DNA from: Chara braunii
Lineage: Eukaryota > Streptophyta > Charophyceae > Charales > Characeae
NCBI GenBank assembly: GCA_003427395.1
Contig: BFEA01000168.1
Location: forward strand, 1,788,533 to 1,852,532
Length of the DNA stretch: 64,000 nucleotides
Direction: 5' to 3'
Positions 24,701-37,172 of the stretch are shown in pieces. The position numbers were made by a program, and so were the translations under genes. The notes under the pieces were generated by a model. It was not told the origin of the DNA. It made no database searches and saw only the letters and a list, made by a program, of their open reading frames with translations. Numbering within the stretch: position 1 is the stretch's first letter; every line of letters begins with the position of its first letter.

Positions 24701-25133
24701 TGATTCTGTTTTCCAATTTTGCAGACTTCCTTAATGCTATAATAATTTTCCTTTCTTTTTTTCAGTGCCTCATCATAATCCGTTTCTGTTAGGACTGCCA
24801 CCAGGTTTTTCTTCAACCCCTTGGGCTTGTATTTTCTTTTTGACCCAGTGACTATTTTCCTAAAAAGAGATGAGTTGATGCAAATTTTAATTTTATTGTT
24901 CCGCCCTTAGCAGTTTGAACAGCCTTCTTCAATGCTTCAATATGCCCATCTTCATCTTTGAGTTTGCCAAGAGTTTTCATCATCTTTGAAATTTGATTAA
25001 TATCAACTGAGACTTTCTCCTTGACTTTTTGTTTGTCTTTTCCTTTTATCTTCCTTATCTTCTCAACAGATTTTTCCCTTCTAATTGAGTTAGCTGATAC
25101 CATATGCTTATAATAATGAAAAGTATAAGCCAT
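24701..25133 (-). pseudogene. Linker between protease and RT, lysine-rich
   Basis: Minus-strand coding continues from the protease: a Lys/Glu-rich stretch (VEKIRKIKGKDKQKVKEKV) and then RPDQYILPKEKKF and NDEERGRLD just before the RT. The order matches the protease-RT linker of this gypsy group, but several stops interrupt it. No separate enzyme is seen. Confidence 0.55.
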
Positions 25134-25139
25134 AAAAGT

Positions 25140-25688
25140 TTATTCCTGTGTAGTCTCCGGATCTTGCAAGCCAATCCACGACGACGCTTCACGACTGAAG
25201 CACTTGACAACTTTCAACATGTACAATAACGGAGTGCCCAGAATACAATCATGGTCTAGATCTGGTACCACAAATCTCAATAGTTGGACTGACATCATCC
25301 TCACCCTGATAGGCAAATTGTCAATAAACCCTGTCACGAAGAACTCTCCCATAATATTACGTAGTGTACGCTTTGAGGGTCTATCAAAGGTCTGATCGCA
25401 TGCCTCCATAGTCCTCCGAGAAAAAAATATCATTTCCGCCCTAGAGTCCACTAAGACTCGAATTTTCACTTGATTAATATAGATAGTTAAATAGTCACAG
25501 CCCATGGTTGCGAATCTCATTTTACATCCAGGTAAAGTCATGTTGACTTGACAAGGGAAGACTGATCTCAGGTAATTAACTTCCATTATTTTCTTCTCAA
25601 TTAACTTTTTGAGTTTTTTTTTTTTTTTTTTTTGTGCTAACGTCATTGCCTCCTTAAAAGATAAAGTCACCTTTGTTTCTTCTAACAT
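25140..25688 (-). pseudogene. Ty3/gypsy aspartic protease
   Basis: A 182-codon open frame encodes a retropepsin-like domain: IRVLVDSRAEMIFFSRRTME at the active site and HDCILGTPLLYML at the second conserved hairpin. The active-site Gly of D-S-G-A is Arg, which should abolish activity. The N-terminal part is Lys-rich because of a poly-T/poly-A run at 25614-25634. It sits between gag and RT on the same strand. Confidence 0.75.
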
Positions 25689-25790
25689 CTTTGTAATTAC
25701 ATTTGTAATTACAATTTCATCTTCGAGTTCACTCTTAAGGATAAATTTTATTTTCTACCCTTGCGCACTCTTTTTAGATTGAGAGTCTGA

Positions 25791-27014
25791 TTATTGATTA
25801 TCAAGAATGTCAACTAGAGTGTCTTTGACCTTTCTTTTCTTCTTTTCCTCTATCATTTGTGGCGTGAAGCGTGCTTGAAGATTTTTCACTTCCCCAATCA
25901 CTGCACTGGGTTCCATGATGAGTTCCGGTGGTAGATCGCCCTCGAAAGACGTCATGTTGACCGAACTGGCGGGCTCGCTATATGAAAATGTTACTCGCTC
26001 AGAAGAAATATGAGAAACGGGACTGTCCCCTAACAAAATCTCGTTTGAAAAAGCCTTATCTGAGATGTTTTCCATTAAAGTGAGGGATTGTAAGGACAAC
26101 TCAATCATGGCGAAAGAATCATTAGGCTCTTGTATAAGCCCCTTAGGCAGTTCGCCTACAATAGAGTGAACATTCACATTAGTCTTTTTCTTCATCTTTT
26201 GCTTATGTTTAAGGACAAAAAGTGTCATATCTCCAGGATGCCTGAGATCCACTTTGTTCCATGAATTGTCACAAACATGACCCATTGTATCCTTCTTAGC
26301 CACCTCACTTTTTACATCCTCTTCCAGAGGTTTACAGTAGGTGGTAGTATGACCTCCTTCACCACGGCAATAACAGACAAAGTTCTTCCTTGAACGTTCA
26401 TCATACTTTTTTTTTTTCCTTTTCCTTTTTCCACAATTTTCTCCATTTCGTCTCGACTTGGAGGAATCTCATCTTTCACCATAATTATTATCATCACCAT
26501 CATCATCATCTTCTTCTTCATCTTCACTTTCAGCCTTGTTCTTCCCTTTTTCATCACCAGCATGATGAACAGGCATGTAATTGACCATAACCCGTTGAAT
26601 AAGATTTTCCGCACCCAAATTCTTCTCTCTGCTCGTACCATTCTCGGTCTCCCAGTCTTTAGTCAATGTACTGATTTGATCCAGTGATCAATTATTTTTT
26701 GAAACCGTAGGCAGAGTTCTTACTATTGCAACCATTTCATCTCATCTAAGAGGGTAGTGATGAACTTGATTGAGAACGATCTGTCTCTCATTATCTGTAA
26801 AACTAGTCAGAAAAATATGGCATCTCTGAGCCTCATCCAAATATGGAAATCTTATGGTTGTCCTGATAACTCTTTGGAGAAAAACATTGAAAGTTTCGTA
26901 CTTAGCTCTTCTGATGTTGAGAAGATCCTTGATGGTGGGTGAGACAGAGTCTTTCTCAATTTTTTTTTTCATCCTCTCCTTGACTTCTTCCCATGTTGTA
27001 ACCTCTTCCATCAA
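25791..27014 (-). pseudogene. Ty3/gypsy gag (capsid-like region, zinc knuckle and spacer)
   Basis: The block 27014-26742 begins MMEEVTTWEEVKERMKKK and continues with DLLNIRRAKYETFNVFLQRV and FTDNERQIVLNQV, the pattern of Retrotrans_gag capsid domains (early Trp, helical repeats, R-x-x-Q/E region). A zinc knuckle lies at 26375-26334: CYCRGEGGHTTTYC keeps Cys, His and Cys at positions 1, 9 and 14, while position 4 is Arg. An acidic Asp/Glu stretch precedes it (26540-26470). The 170-codon frame at 26303-25791 is probably the gag-protease spacer and has no domain I recognise. Frames change near 26740 and 26310. Confidence 0.65.
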
Positions 27015-27339
27015 CTCTTAGACAACCAACCTCGAGTAAATATCATAATAATATAAAAGATGCTTAAGTCGTTGTTTGTATGTCCAACCATAACTTAGCC
27101 CAAATAATTCATATTCATCCAAGAAATCGTTTATTTGGGCCCTCTGAAGCATGAAATCCTCTCATCCGGCATTTTTCCTCTCGCAATATCTGACCCTCCT
27201 TTTATTGTGTCGACTCTCTCGACCAGCTCTCGTATGACACCAACCAGGGTCTCTTCATGAGTCCCAGTAGAAGAACTGGGTCTCCCTCATCCAACCATTT
27301 TGACCATAAATTTTTCTTAATGTTCTCTTCTTTCGTCTT

Positions 27340-29860
27340 CTCACTCTCGCTCTCTTTCTTCCCACTTTAAATCCCTTAACATTCTTCCAAGAGATACAGT
27401 CTCGTTTCTTTCCTCTCTTGTTTGCTCTATCCCTTGCGAATTTTGCAAGCAGAGAGGGTAGGTAATAATAGACTGAGTGGTGATCAAAGGCAACACAATA
27501 TTTCTCAGTCTTCCGATATAATCCTCAATCAGTACCCTTTCATCATCCCTACTTAACCTTCTGTTATATCCTTTCACAGTATCCCAGATCATAAAGTACC
27601 GTGTCAGGTTTATAATTTCATAGTCAAATTGCATGACTTATAAATCGATGTTAATTATCCGTGCACGAGAGACTCGTTCTCTAGAGGAGTGATAGGACAC
27701 CCTCTCAATGGTCCCCATGTTTACTCCCTTCAGTACATAGACAATTTCAGTCTAGTAAGTAACGATTCATAAGGCAAAGTCTCACATCCGATCAATGAAA
27801 GGTTGCAATAACTCAAGTTCATCCAAAGTAGAGAGACTCCTGTCTGAGATCCTAAAAGTCTCTTCTGTCTTGACCACTCTTCCCTCCAATACAACCCCGA
27901 ACTTAGTTGTTCAACGGGATCGAACATTATCAATCATTATAGACATTGTCAGAAGAGGTAGATCTCAAGATGAGTGTAGTCAGGGATCTCAAACTGGTGT
28001 TCAAAAGTATTTAAAAGTAAAGTCTTTATCACCACTGTAGATTCACTCTCCTTTGCATTACCTACTATAACAATAGCTTCCAGGAGAGGCGATCAATCTC
28101 TCCTGTCATCAAAACCATAAGTAGTTAAGAAACTAAGGAGTCTCTCAAATCGCCTTATTCCTTCTCCCAAGTTAGTTTTCTTTGTAACTTTTCTCCGACC
28201 GCTCTTTTGTCCTTATAAAACTAATATAAGCTCCCTGTCGGTATTTCAAATAATCAACTTCCTTCTCTAGGCATGCTGGAGCGTAAATTCTTACGTCCAA
28301 GCTGTTAGTGTTCAGGAATTTGACCACTGGAATATAAAATATTATTCGCCCTCTTACACAAGTCTCATACCTCGGAATTACAAAGGGGTTACTGGACCCC
28401 GTCACTTCATAAAGTCTACCTCTCACAACAGTTATCCTTGCTGCTGAGAGTATTCTTCTTGAACCCTCTTCACCTTCCGTACAAAATCTATCATGATTGA
28501 CCAATTATCCCTTGAAAACATAAATTTTTCAACAGGTGGTGACGGTATCCCAGTGAAAGGCCTAGCATAGGTACTCCAAGAGAAATTTTCCCCTTCTGAC
28601 TCAAGTCTTTTTTTTTTCGTCATGCACAATATCAGACGCTCGTTGCCAACATCGACCGCTTCCACACTCTTCGAACCTACGTCGTGGCACGTAGACCCCA
28701 ATGTCAAACTCATCAAGGGCAATAAAATAGCAGGTAAGAACATACATACCATCAATGTTCTCATCCCAGATTCCTTAGTGCCTCATACCTCACAATCTCG
28801 TAGGGAATCACAACTCTCCTTGTTACAGAGTTAAGGGAATTGAGCAGTTTTTCAGAATTCTCCTTACTCAGCCTCCTATATCCTCCTCCCAACCTAAACA
28901 AGGTTCTCATTTTTGAAGGTACGTATGGTTGACTCATTTGCGTCCTTGGTCTCTTCTCACTTTCAGTGCAAACTCAATTACAACAGACCAGTTGTTTCTG
29001 AACAAAATATCAGGTAAAGGAGGAGTTGGGTACCCCTCAAAGACAACAAGTCGAGTAGATTCAATGAAACACTTATTTTCTCTCTAAAACCTTTCTTTCT
29101 CTTTCGATATAACTTCCTCGGCAAATCCCCAACATCTTTCATACACAACGTCAACACTTATTTCTTTAGGAACATAAATTCTAACATCATATGTGTCCAA
29201 GTTTGTAAAGTAGAATGTCGGGACATAGAACCGTTTCTGCTCTCATTCATTCTTGATCATCTCATACTTGATAATCTTGTATGGGAACACTCCCTTCTCA
29301 CCTAGAGCATTCAGTGATTTCAGGAGGTGCTCGACTTTTTCCTTGCTTGGACCTGAACCTCTGCCAAATTTCAATCTTCTTTGTTTGATTTCCTCTGCTG
29401 AAGTTTCTTTTGCTCTCATGACAGCCTTCTCATTTTTCTACCTCATTACCATGTTAATTATTGACAACCAATTACTTTCGTTACAGTAGCACTCATGAAT
29501 ATGAGAAATTGGAATCGCCTCATAGATTACAGGCATTAACCCTCATTCCACTCTCTTCTTTCGCCTAATTAGAACCGTCTTTTCATCGTAGACAGACTTA
29601 ACAAAAAAATTCCATAATCAGTTAAAAGCCTCACCTTCACTGCAGTCTTCCTTCTTGACGTAGGGACGAATATCATAGATATCTTCCTCCAAGAAGTGAG
29701 TCAGCACTACACAGATGGTCGAACTATAAGAGTGGTAAACCCAACAGTGCTTATACTAATAGGGGAATACCCCTTTAATAGTTAATTTAAGGAACTTATT
29801 TAGTGAATCGGTAGTTAACATTCTTGATGAAATCTCTTAGCCTCTGAGTCATTCTTTTCT
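27340..29860 (-). pseudogene. Degenerate tandem array of an unrecognised ~160-residue domain
   Basis: On the minus strand a domain recurs with a period near 485 bp. One landmark, D-[VI]-[RG]-x-Y-[VA]-[PK], lies at about 29661 (DIRPYVKK), 29180 (DVRIYVP), 28690 (DIGVYVP) and 28290 (DVRIYAP). A second, N-W-S-x-x-I-[DE]-F, lies at about 29463, 28983 and 28496. A third, S-L-N-x-x...V-[FI]-P-Y, precedes each unit. A further start-like segment (GYNRRLSRDDER) lies near 27560. The intact relative is the frame at 30746-31297. Stops and frameshifts break every unit here. The family and function are unknown to me. Confidence 0.65.
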
Positions 29861-30745
29861 TCCTTAGTTCTCCAAGGACGTCAGGGGTTCATAAGGCATA
29901 CCTGTGATCAAGCCTGATCCTCTCCAATAAGTAAAGTTAGTCCCCTCCTCCGGTATAGTGTAGTATCTGAGACCCAGTTAGCAACTGAGAGTTTTCAAGA
30001 GAATGACGTCTCAATCAAAATAATAGAGTCAGTTTAAAAATCCAGGGATTGTCAACAGTTCTCAAGTCCTAATCAAAGACTCAAAGCGGTTGCTGACCCA
30101 GGCTCACTCCGGACACGAAAATTTTTCGCATCCCCAACAACAGCGTCATTTTTGTCGCACTTTTTATAGTCGGACCTCTTCAGGCGACTAGAAAGCCAAC
30201 AGGCTGTCACGCAAAATTTTTGATGATATTTGCAATAAATAAAATAAATTAAATAAAGCAAATCCCTTCCTGTTGTGTGCGTCCGACTTCAAGCCAGACC
30301 ATTCAATTGCGGTCTTCCCCGGTCCCCGATCTTAAAAATCTTTTATTTTGATTCGGAAAAGCAAGAATTATGCAAATATTAATCATAAAATTCTGGTATA
30401 TCATGCACGCTTCAATTTTGCCTATTTTTTAATTTTGAGAACTGTGACGAGATCATCAAGAAGCATAATCATCAATCGGAGTAAATGCAAATGAAGCATG
30501 ACTGACTGACTCGAACGATGACAAGGATAAGTGAGGGAAGAATAAGAACGCATAATAGTACCAGAAAGTATACATGAAGGGAGCATGACCAGCACTCGTC
30601 AAGAGTCCTCATTCATCCCTCTGGTAGTACACTCAATCTCTCATTTTGTTATGTGCTTCTTGTGCTTCGAGCAAAATCTCAGTACTCTCTGAGGTTGTGG
30701 TCTTTGAATGTAAAGTCACCTGAAGCCTGCAAACTCTGAGTATTT
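29861..30745. other. Spacer between the domain array and the intact ORF
   Basis: No unit of the domain is recognisable from 30000 to 30745. Around 29860-29930 the minus strand may hold the end of another decayed unit. AT-rich patches occur at 30235-30260 and 30330-30440. Confidence 0.4.
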
Positions 30746-31297
30746 TCATCGAAGTGCCATGATGTGGAAGCCAACCATAGCGCAAAACTCCCCCCATAGA
30801 GTAGGAAGATACGGCTGAGAGAAAATCCCTCGTCTGAGATGCAGAAACTCTGATGGTTCGGTCACCGCCTCATAGTCAATCACTGTAGGAGAGATATACC
30901 TCTTGGCGAGATCAACCAAATCACCCCAAGAAGAACCATCGGTGAGGGGAAAAGGTACCGGAGGCTTAGGGTAATCAGTATAGAGCTTGGGTCCAAAGCT
31001 ACGGATCAACTTGGTACAACTTTCATCAAGCTCACTCTCTTTCCCCTCAAGGTACCTGGCTGCTGAAATCCAAATTGAATCGAAGTGCTCATGAGTTTCT
31101 TTGCCTTTCTTCAGGTAGATTCTCAAATCATGAATAGTGTCCTCTGCGAATCTGGTGTGAACCACAAAAGATGACAAGTCTCCCTGGTTAAATCTGACTG
31201 CAGTGACATATCGGTACTGGAAGGCATTCTTGGAAGCTATCCTGTTGAGACTGGCCAAGACTGATTCACTAACAGAGGATGCCTGAACTACACTCAT
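30746..31297 (-). CDS. Intact 183-aa protein of the repeated domain, function unknown
   Basis: An uninterrupted frame of 183 codons starts at ATG 31297-31295 and encodes a soluble protein without signal peptide or membrane segment. It shares the landmarks of the degenerate array downstream in the same order: VLASLNRIASKNAFQY near residue 14, HDLRIYLKKGKE near residue 56, YPKPPVPFPL near residue 113, and SSWGDLVDLAKRY near residue 125. It therefore appears to be one complete copy of the domain. It lies between the right 5-kb repeat and gag, where some giant Ty3/gypsy elements carry an extra ORF. It could be an accessory protein of the element or a captured gene. No catalytic motif is evident. 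Confidence 0.6.
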   Translation of the reverse strand: MSVVQASSVSESVLASLNRIASKNAFQYRYVTAVRFNQGDLSSFVVHTRFAEDTIHDLRIYLKKGKETHEHFDSIWISAARYLEGKESELDESCTKLIRSFGPKLYTDYPKPPVPFPLTDGSSWGDLVDLAKRYISPTVIDYEAVTEPSEFLHLRRGIFSQPYLPTLWGEFCAMVGFHIMALR

Positions 31298-31850
31298 GGG
31301 TTAATGTTGGTCTTTGGAAACTGATTTCTCTTCCCTTCAAAGAGAGTACTGGTTAGATGATACTTGATGAGGCAAATGACTGGAAGTTTCGAGGAAACGA
31401 AATGGTTGAGAACTGACTGACTGACTAAAGTTCTCAAGGAGCTTGAGCCTCCAGATGTTTGCTGAAGATGACTGGTCACTTAATGTTGATCACTTGATCG
31501 TGGAAGAAATGTTGGTAAATTGCAGATTGATGGGTAACATTTGGTGATTGGGATGTTGGTAAGATTTCAGGTGCGAGAGTTCGGACAAACTCGTGCTCAC
31601 CTGAGCTCTGCCCTGGCTCTCTCCACCGTCTCCAACGGCGAGTTAGTGCTGTGCATTTTGCTATTATGATCATAAAAATAAAGTACACACTCAATGTACT
31701 TCTCCTTTCTGACCATATAAATCGCATACTCTCTCTGGATCTACCTATGAGAGACCATGTCTTCACATGCCTCTTCTTCCCATCCCTCTCTCTTGTCTCT
31801 GTTGAATTTGTCCTTCACCACTAGGACCTCATCATCCCTCATGGTTCCTT
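31298..31850 (-). other. Leader region with a possible short first exon
   Basis: Just inside the right repeat the minus strand has an ATG near 31842 opening MRDDEVLVVKDKFNRDKREG. A TAG follows after 33 codons, then more coding-like sequence (MVRKEKYIECVLYFYDHN). It ends at a CAG/GTGAGC splice-donor-like site near 31595. This may be a leader exon of the element, but that is speculative. Confidence 0.3.
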
Positions 31851-34800
31851 ACCTCCAGTCCAACTCACAATGAGCGGGGGCAAAAACCTCTTCATCCCAA
31901 AAACAGTCAGTGTTGCGTTTTGATCTCTTCAGACTTCGCTGCGAGCTTCAGCTTGTTTTGCTGAATCAGAGTGGCGGACACGAATTAGAGTCAAGCGAGA
32001 TTTAATCTCCAATAATTAACATCAATACTTGGGGCAACTTTTCTGGAGTCTGCGTCGTTCAACGTCGAAACAATTGTTGATTGTACTCAGCCCCATCCCC
32101 CGTTCACCTACCGTTTGTGTGAATACATAAGTCTGTTTAGGTGAGAGGTAAGTAATAGACCTTTCCTAGTCATATATTGCGAAGTGAAACCGAAAACTCA
32201 CTAACATCATGCCACATTCGACTAACTGTTGTCTGCCTGCAGTAGTTGACCCTTCCCCCCACAGGGTACTTGATCATATTTTTAGTATGTGAGAGCGAGC
32301 CATCATTCTCTATCGGCACTTGACAGTGGTCATTGGTAGTCACAGTTACAACTCACGCTTGGCGTAAGGGGCTAAACCGGTTCAGTTCCTGTCCTCGAGC
32401 GGAGCACTGCTTTTCAGTGAGTTGAGATTGTCTTAAAAGATATGCCTTGGTTAGGCCGGAAGTACATTACTGCTCACATTAACCTCTAGTTATATACTGC
32501 TCAGAGTGTCATTGGAAGTTAATGTCGTTCATGCACAATATGAACCGCCACCTAGGATTATCATCATTTGCATTCAGGCCAGCATTTGCTTGACACTGTC
32601 CTCAGTCACACTGCGTGCAGGGTTACACAGGGGTTGCTCACTGCATACCACGTAAAAGTTCGTTATGAGCGACCACCCTTTGTATACTGCCTGATCGATT
32701 AAGAACAGGAAGTGAGAAAGTATTGTTATGGAAGGAATCGACCTGAGCACAGGTTATAGTTAAGTAGCCGGCCAAACCGGTCTCGGAGCGTTAGTCAGGA
32801 AAACACTAAGTTTTCCACGTCCCTCATCATAAACTAGCCAGAGGTTCACCAGTCAACTTTCAGTGCGAATTACTCAGGAATAAAGGGGCAGGTTTATGAA
32901 AAGGAATGAAGAGAGAACTTAGCGGAGCTTTAACTCTCTCCACCCTCAGTAATTTGGGGTTAATGAGGAGTACTTATTAAGCTTGCATTTAGTCTCCGTC
33001 CAACAGAAGCCTGGCAAGAAGGTAAGCAACTCTCCTACGCACCCTTTCCCTTTTTCCTAACTGCCAGATGGTGACGCCATACTCTGTCAGATCGGACTTA
33101 TTAACCTAGCACATTAGCAAGTTTTTTTCACTGTGAATGGGACCCTCTGATTGTTACTACTTGTTTTGAAAGGAGCAGAGAACAGGAAGGCACGAATAAA
33201 AGAGACTATTGCTTTGTACATACCGGGACAGGAGACGAGAATAAGGACAAAAAAAAACAAAAAAAAAGCAAACAAAGCTCTGTGAGAGATACTAAGACGT
33301 TATCTGGTGATTGAATCTTAGCATAAACAAAGTCAAACTCCTCGTCGATCAACCAATCATTTTAAGTCAAACTTTCAACCGCCCCGATTTCGCATTCAAC
33401 CACAAAGGGCATCGCTCGTAACACTCAGATGTCGCGTACAGGTCACGAACGAACAAGAGCATTATCTCGCCATATGCACATGAGACAAGAAAACTTTAGC
33501 CGACATCGATCCAAGGTTACATAAAGATTGTGGAACTTTCAACTCCAGAAGACAGAGACAAAAACTTTGAAGATGGAATGAGAAAAGGAGTCAATGTCTC
33601 GTCAACAGTTAAGCGAGGGCAATCAGGTACATTCACAATCAGTGGCGGTTCAACTTCTAACGCTTTTTTTCTTCCTCCAGTTTTCACATAACCCACAGGT
33701 GTAAGTAGCCCTCTTTTCTTATAATAGAAATGAGAGTTAAGCTCCTGACAGAGGAGTAATAAAACAACAATATGACCCAATGCTATTGACTGAACACACT
33801 TGGACAAAATCTATGATTTAGAGAGTTTGAGCAACCCCTCTCCCCCAGATCCGGTTGCTTTTCATGTTTCACTGATTTTAACTCGTTATGACTTCTCTAC
33901 CCCTTCATCCCCCTAGAATACGGTCGTAGGAAGTTGTTCATATCCATCCCTTGTCATATCCTTTCCGGAGAACGATACCAATCACGAGCGAAAATTAACG
34001 CCATTAACCCTCTAATAGGCCACTATTCTGCATTTCGTCATCACACATAACTTTTCCTTTAACAACGGTCCTTGCGCACTTGAGAGTGTTGCCGGTAGCG
34101 ACCAAAGAGGCGATGAACTCTCTTTTATCCGTCAACAATAAGCATTGGACGAGAGCGACAGATGACTCATATTGATACTCAGGGGCTGACCGTACCAATA
34201 GACTGGAGTGACCACAATGATCTCAGGAAAGTTGACCTTTCCTCATGTGAGTGTCTTCAACCCTCCTCATTTGCATGCTCTCCTCCCTTCCTAGTATTCC
34301 TCATCGCTGTCTGTGATCGCCTCGCTCTCACGATCTTCAGCCGGCACAAATTGGTCTCCTTGCCTATCCGTCACCGCGAGCCATGCTTGCGTGCCGAAAT
34401 ACTGTTAAAGTCAACAATTGGTGAGCGGAAGGCACCATCTGTAAAGTCTCACCGATTGCTGAATCGTCCACTCTCCTTACAAGCGTATGCGATGGCTAGT
34501 ATGGTATCCCACTAAATGTGCCGGCAAAAAATCCCACTGCTTTCTGATCTGCATTGCTGACCCAATACACTACGTCATTTGCAGAGTGTGCGAACGCAAG
34601 GGGCTGTAATCAATACCACCGAGCAGATGATGTCACCATCCAGGAGTACAGTCCGCGCGCGTCATAAGCCTCATCAACAACTTCATCCCAGGATGCCCAA
34701 GCGTCACCTTTCACGTACATACTGCTTCGCGCGCTATCACACTGGTCACGCATGGAGTTCACAGATCATGCATACCAATCCTCCCCTCGTCTGTTCGCTC

Positions 34801-37172
34801 AAGAAGAGCTACGTCCTCAAACACAGACCCAAAAGGATAAGTGCGCTCCCCCGCCGCTACCAAGACGAAAAGATGAGACGCCCCTCCTAAGTGCATGGTG
34901 GCATCCCCCAGTAAGTGACGTCGGCCCCCTCTCTTTTCCTCTCTCATGCTAGCTCTCCTCCACCCTCGTCATTCTCCCACTAACAGTCGCACCGCTTCCC
35001 CCGGGCTGAACAGAGCTCACACGCAGCCCTTTTACTTCAGCTGAGTTTCTCTCATGAGTTCTGTGTCATATGTGTCTGCCCCGCCTTCTCTCTCTCTCTG
35101 GACGAGTCCCCGTTCTTTTTTTTTTTTTTTTGTGACTGCTCAGCGGACCTGATTTTTTTGTCTCCACGAGGCTTTTTTTGTGGTTGCTCCATAGGCTTGG
35201 CGCCTTTCCCACAGGTACTGTGTCTGGAGCACAAGATGGCGTCAACCAGAGTACACACACGCGTCTGGCTCCTGTTCGCTCTTTGCACACACACCCTCTC
35301 TCGCTCACTCGCTCTCCCACACTCGTAACCGTTCACTTGGGTTGACTTACTATTTTTTTGCCGCCTAGCGACTCTCGTCTTTTCGTCGCCGCGATTCGGC
35401 CTTCAGGCCGCTCTCTCCAAGCTTGGCTGGCTGGCGGTCCCTTCGCCACTGGTCCTGTCTGAGCCAATCTGTCGCGCTAACTTCGCTCTCTCCCCCGGAG
35501 TCCCGGTCCAGGTGAGCCTGCTCACGCTCTACTGTGTCCGTGGAGGTGTCCGCCTCACAGTAGGCGACTGTCACTTGAACCTCCTTTGTAACTCCGTCCC
35601 TCCTGCAGTGCCTCTTGGCCCGATCCTTTGCCTCCGTGACCGCTGCTTGAAGCTTAGGGTATGCCCTCATCTCTTCTTCCCTAGCCCCTTGTACATTGAT
35701 TTTCAGCTTTGCTTCGGCCCCCCGTCATAGTTGAGCATCGTGGTGATCCAGGGCCCCTACCTGGATATCAGCCTCCAGCATGTCAGGAGGTTCCAGCAGT
35801 CCGGCCTATAGCCATATAGGGTCATGGCCGTGCGTTTCCCGGAATAGTCTGCGCTTGGTAGTTGGAGCTCACGTGTGCAGACGACCCACACTAACCTCCA
35901 CCACTCTAACCTCCTATCTTAGACCAGCGGATTTAGCACCACAAGGTACCTTGCACGCATCTGGCAACCAGTTGCCAGCAACCAGCCTCTCACCCTTTTG
36001 TAGGTTTCTCCTCCATAACGAGATCCCCGCGTTCTAGATGGGGAACACATGCAGCTTTTAGAATTCAGCCTATTAGCTAAAGCCTAAATGAGATAAAGTA
36101 AAACAAATAAAATAAAATAGGAAAAAAAAACGAGGGACTGAATTCCAACGGTCATAGTATACACGGACCTCCTGCTATCAGTTTCAGTCATTTCATTTTG
36201 TCGTGGAGTATTTGCGGTCCTACGACGGTAGTCCCATAAGGGGATACCAATGGGCACCTCCGTCCCTTCAAAACCTGCAGTCGGGCTATCCTCGACGGGT
36301 ACCTGTCTCCGATGGCAAGGAGGGGGCTGATGGTTTCCCATAGGGGGGTGATAAGCCTCCTACCAAAGCGGTTGCGGGTTGCCCCTCTTCTGTGGTCCTA
36401 CTGTGTGGTGCTTAATCAGTCGAATCAGTACTAAAACAAGAAAAAAAACGAAGGGTCGGGCCAGTCTAGATCGCCCATTTACGATCATAGTTCAAAACCG
36501 AACCGTTAGTCCCCCCCTTCCGCGAAGTGATAGAAAGGCCGAAAGGAAAAGCCGGCTCTGAAGGATAGCCGGTAAAATTATCGAGAATAATAACAATAGA
36601 AAGCAGAAAAAAGAAGGAAATTATAGTGCTGCTACGGCTAGAAGCCCTAGATCATCCCCAACTAAAACAAGAGTCCAGAGCAGCGCGCAAACCTGACACA
36701 CGACCTCCTTTCGCTTTTTTTTTCTTTTTTCTTTTTTCTTTCTTTAATTCTTTTCCGATCGACTGCGATAGCAGCTCTGTGCATGTAACCTATAACTTAG
36801 CTAGGGACAGTTCGGCGCGCAGAAGAAAACTGCGTTGGCCTCTCTACCTTTGCGTCCCTGGACGAGCTCGGCGGCTACCGCGACCACAGGCCGGTAGTGC
36901 TCTACTGTATAGTAGGGCACCGAGCCTATGTGGCCCAAAGGAAAACCCAGCGGCGCCCCCCCCCCCCCCTTTTTGCTAAGGTAAGCACCAGCTGGACTGA
37001 CCTGCAGCAGACCACCGCCTTGGGTATGTCTGACGCACTGCAAAAATCCATAAGCAGTACCCCCCGAAGGCCCATGTGGCACACAGGTTCCCGAGCCGGT
37101 AACAGGTAAGTAGCGGTCCTTAAGCAGGCATTGGGTACTCAACGGAGGGCCAGGACACCACGCCCTCCGACA
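31851..37172 (-). repeat. Right copy of the 5-kb direct repeat (putative 5' LTR)
   Basis: It is collinear with 16127-21220 in the same orientation. It is about 230 bp longer, partly from a segment at about 35390-35535 absent from the left copy near 19627. It contains the same landmark runs (T run at 35116-35131, C run at 36957-36968). The many substitutions between copies indicate an old event. No protein family is seen inside. Confidence 0.92.

Larger units (their letters stand above)
16127..37172 (-). mobile_element. Giant Ty3/gypsy-like LTR element with 5-kb terminal repeats (putative)
   Basis: Two direct repeats of about 5.1 and 5.3 kb enclose 10.6 kb that carries gag, protease, RT and RNase H in that order on the minus strand. 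If the repeats are LTRs, the right copy is the 5' LTR and the element is about 21 kb. On the minus strand both repeats start with TGTCGGAGGGC. The opposite ends read GGACTRGAGGT rather than ending in CA. I found no target-site duplication and no tRNA-matching primer site just inside 31850. A segmental duplication around an older element therefore remains possible. No integrase was recognised, so the copy would be non-autonomous. Confidence 0.55.
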
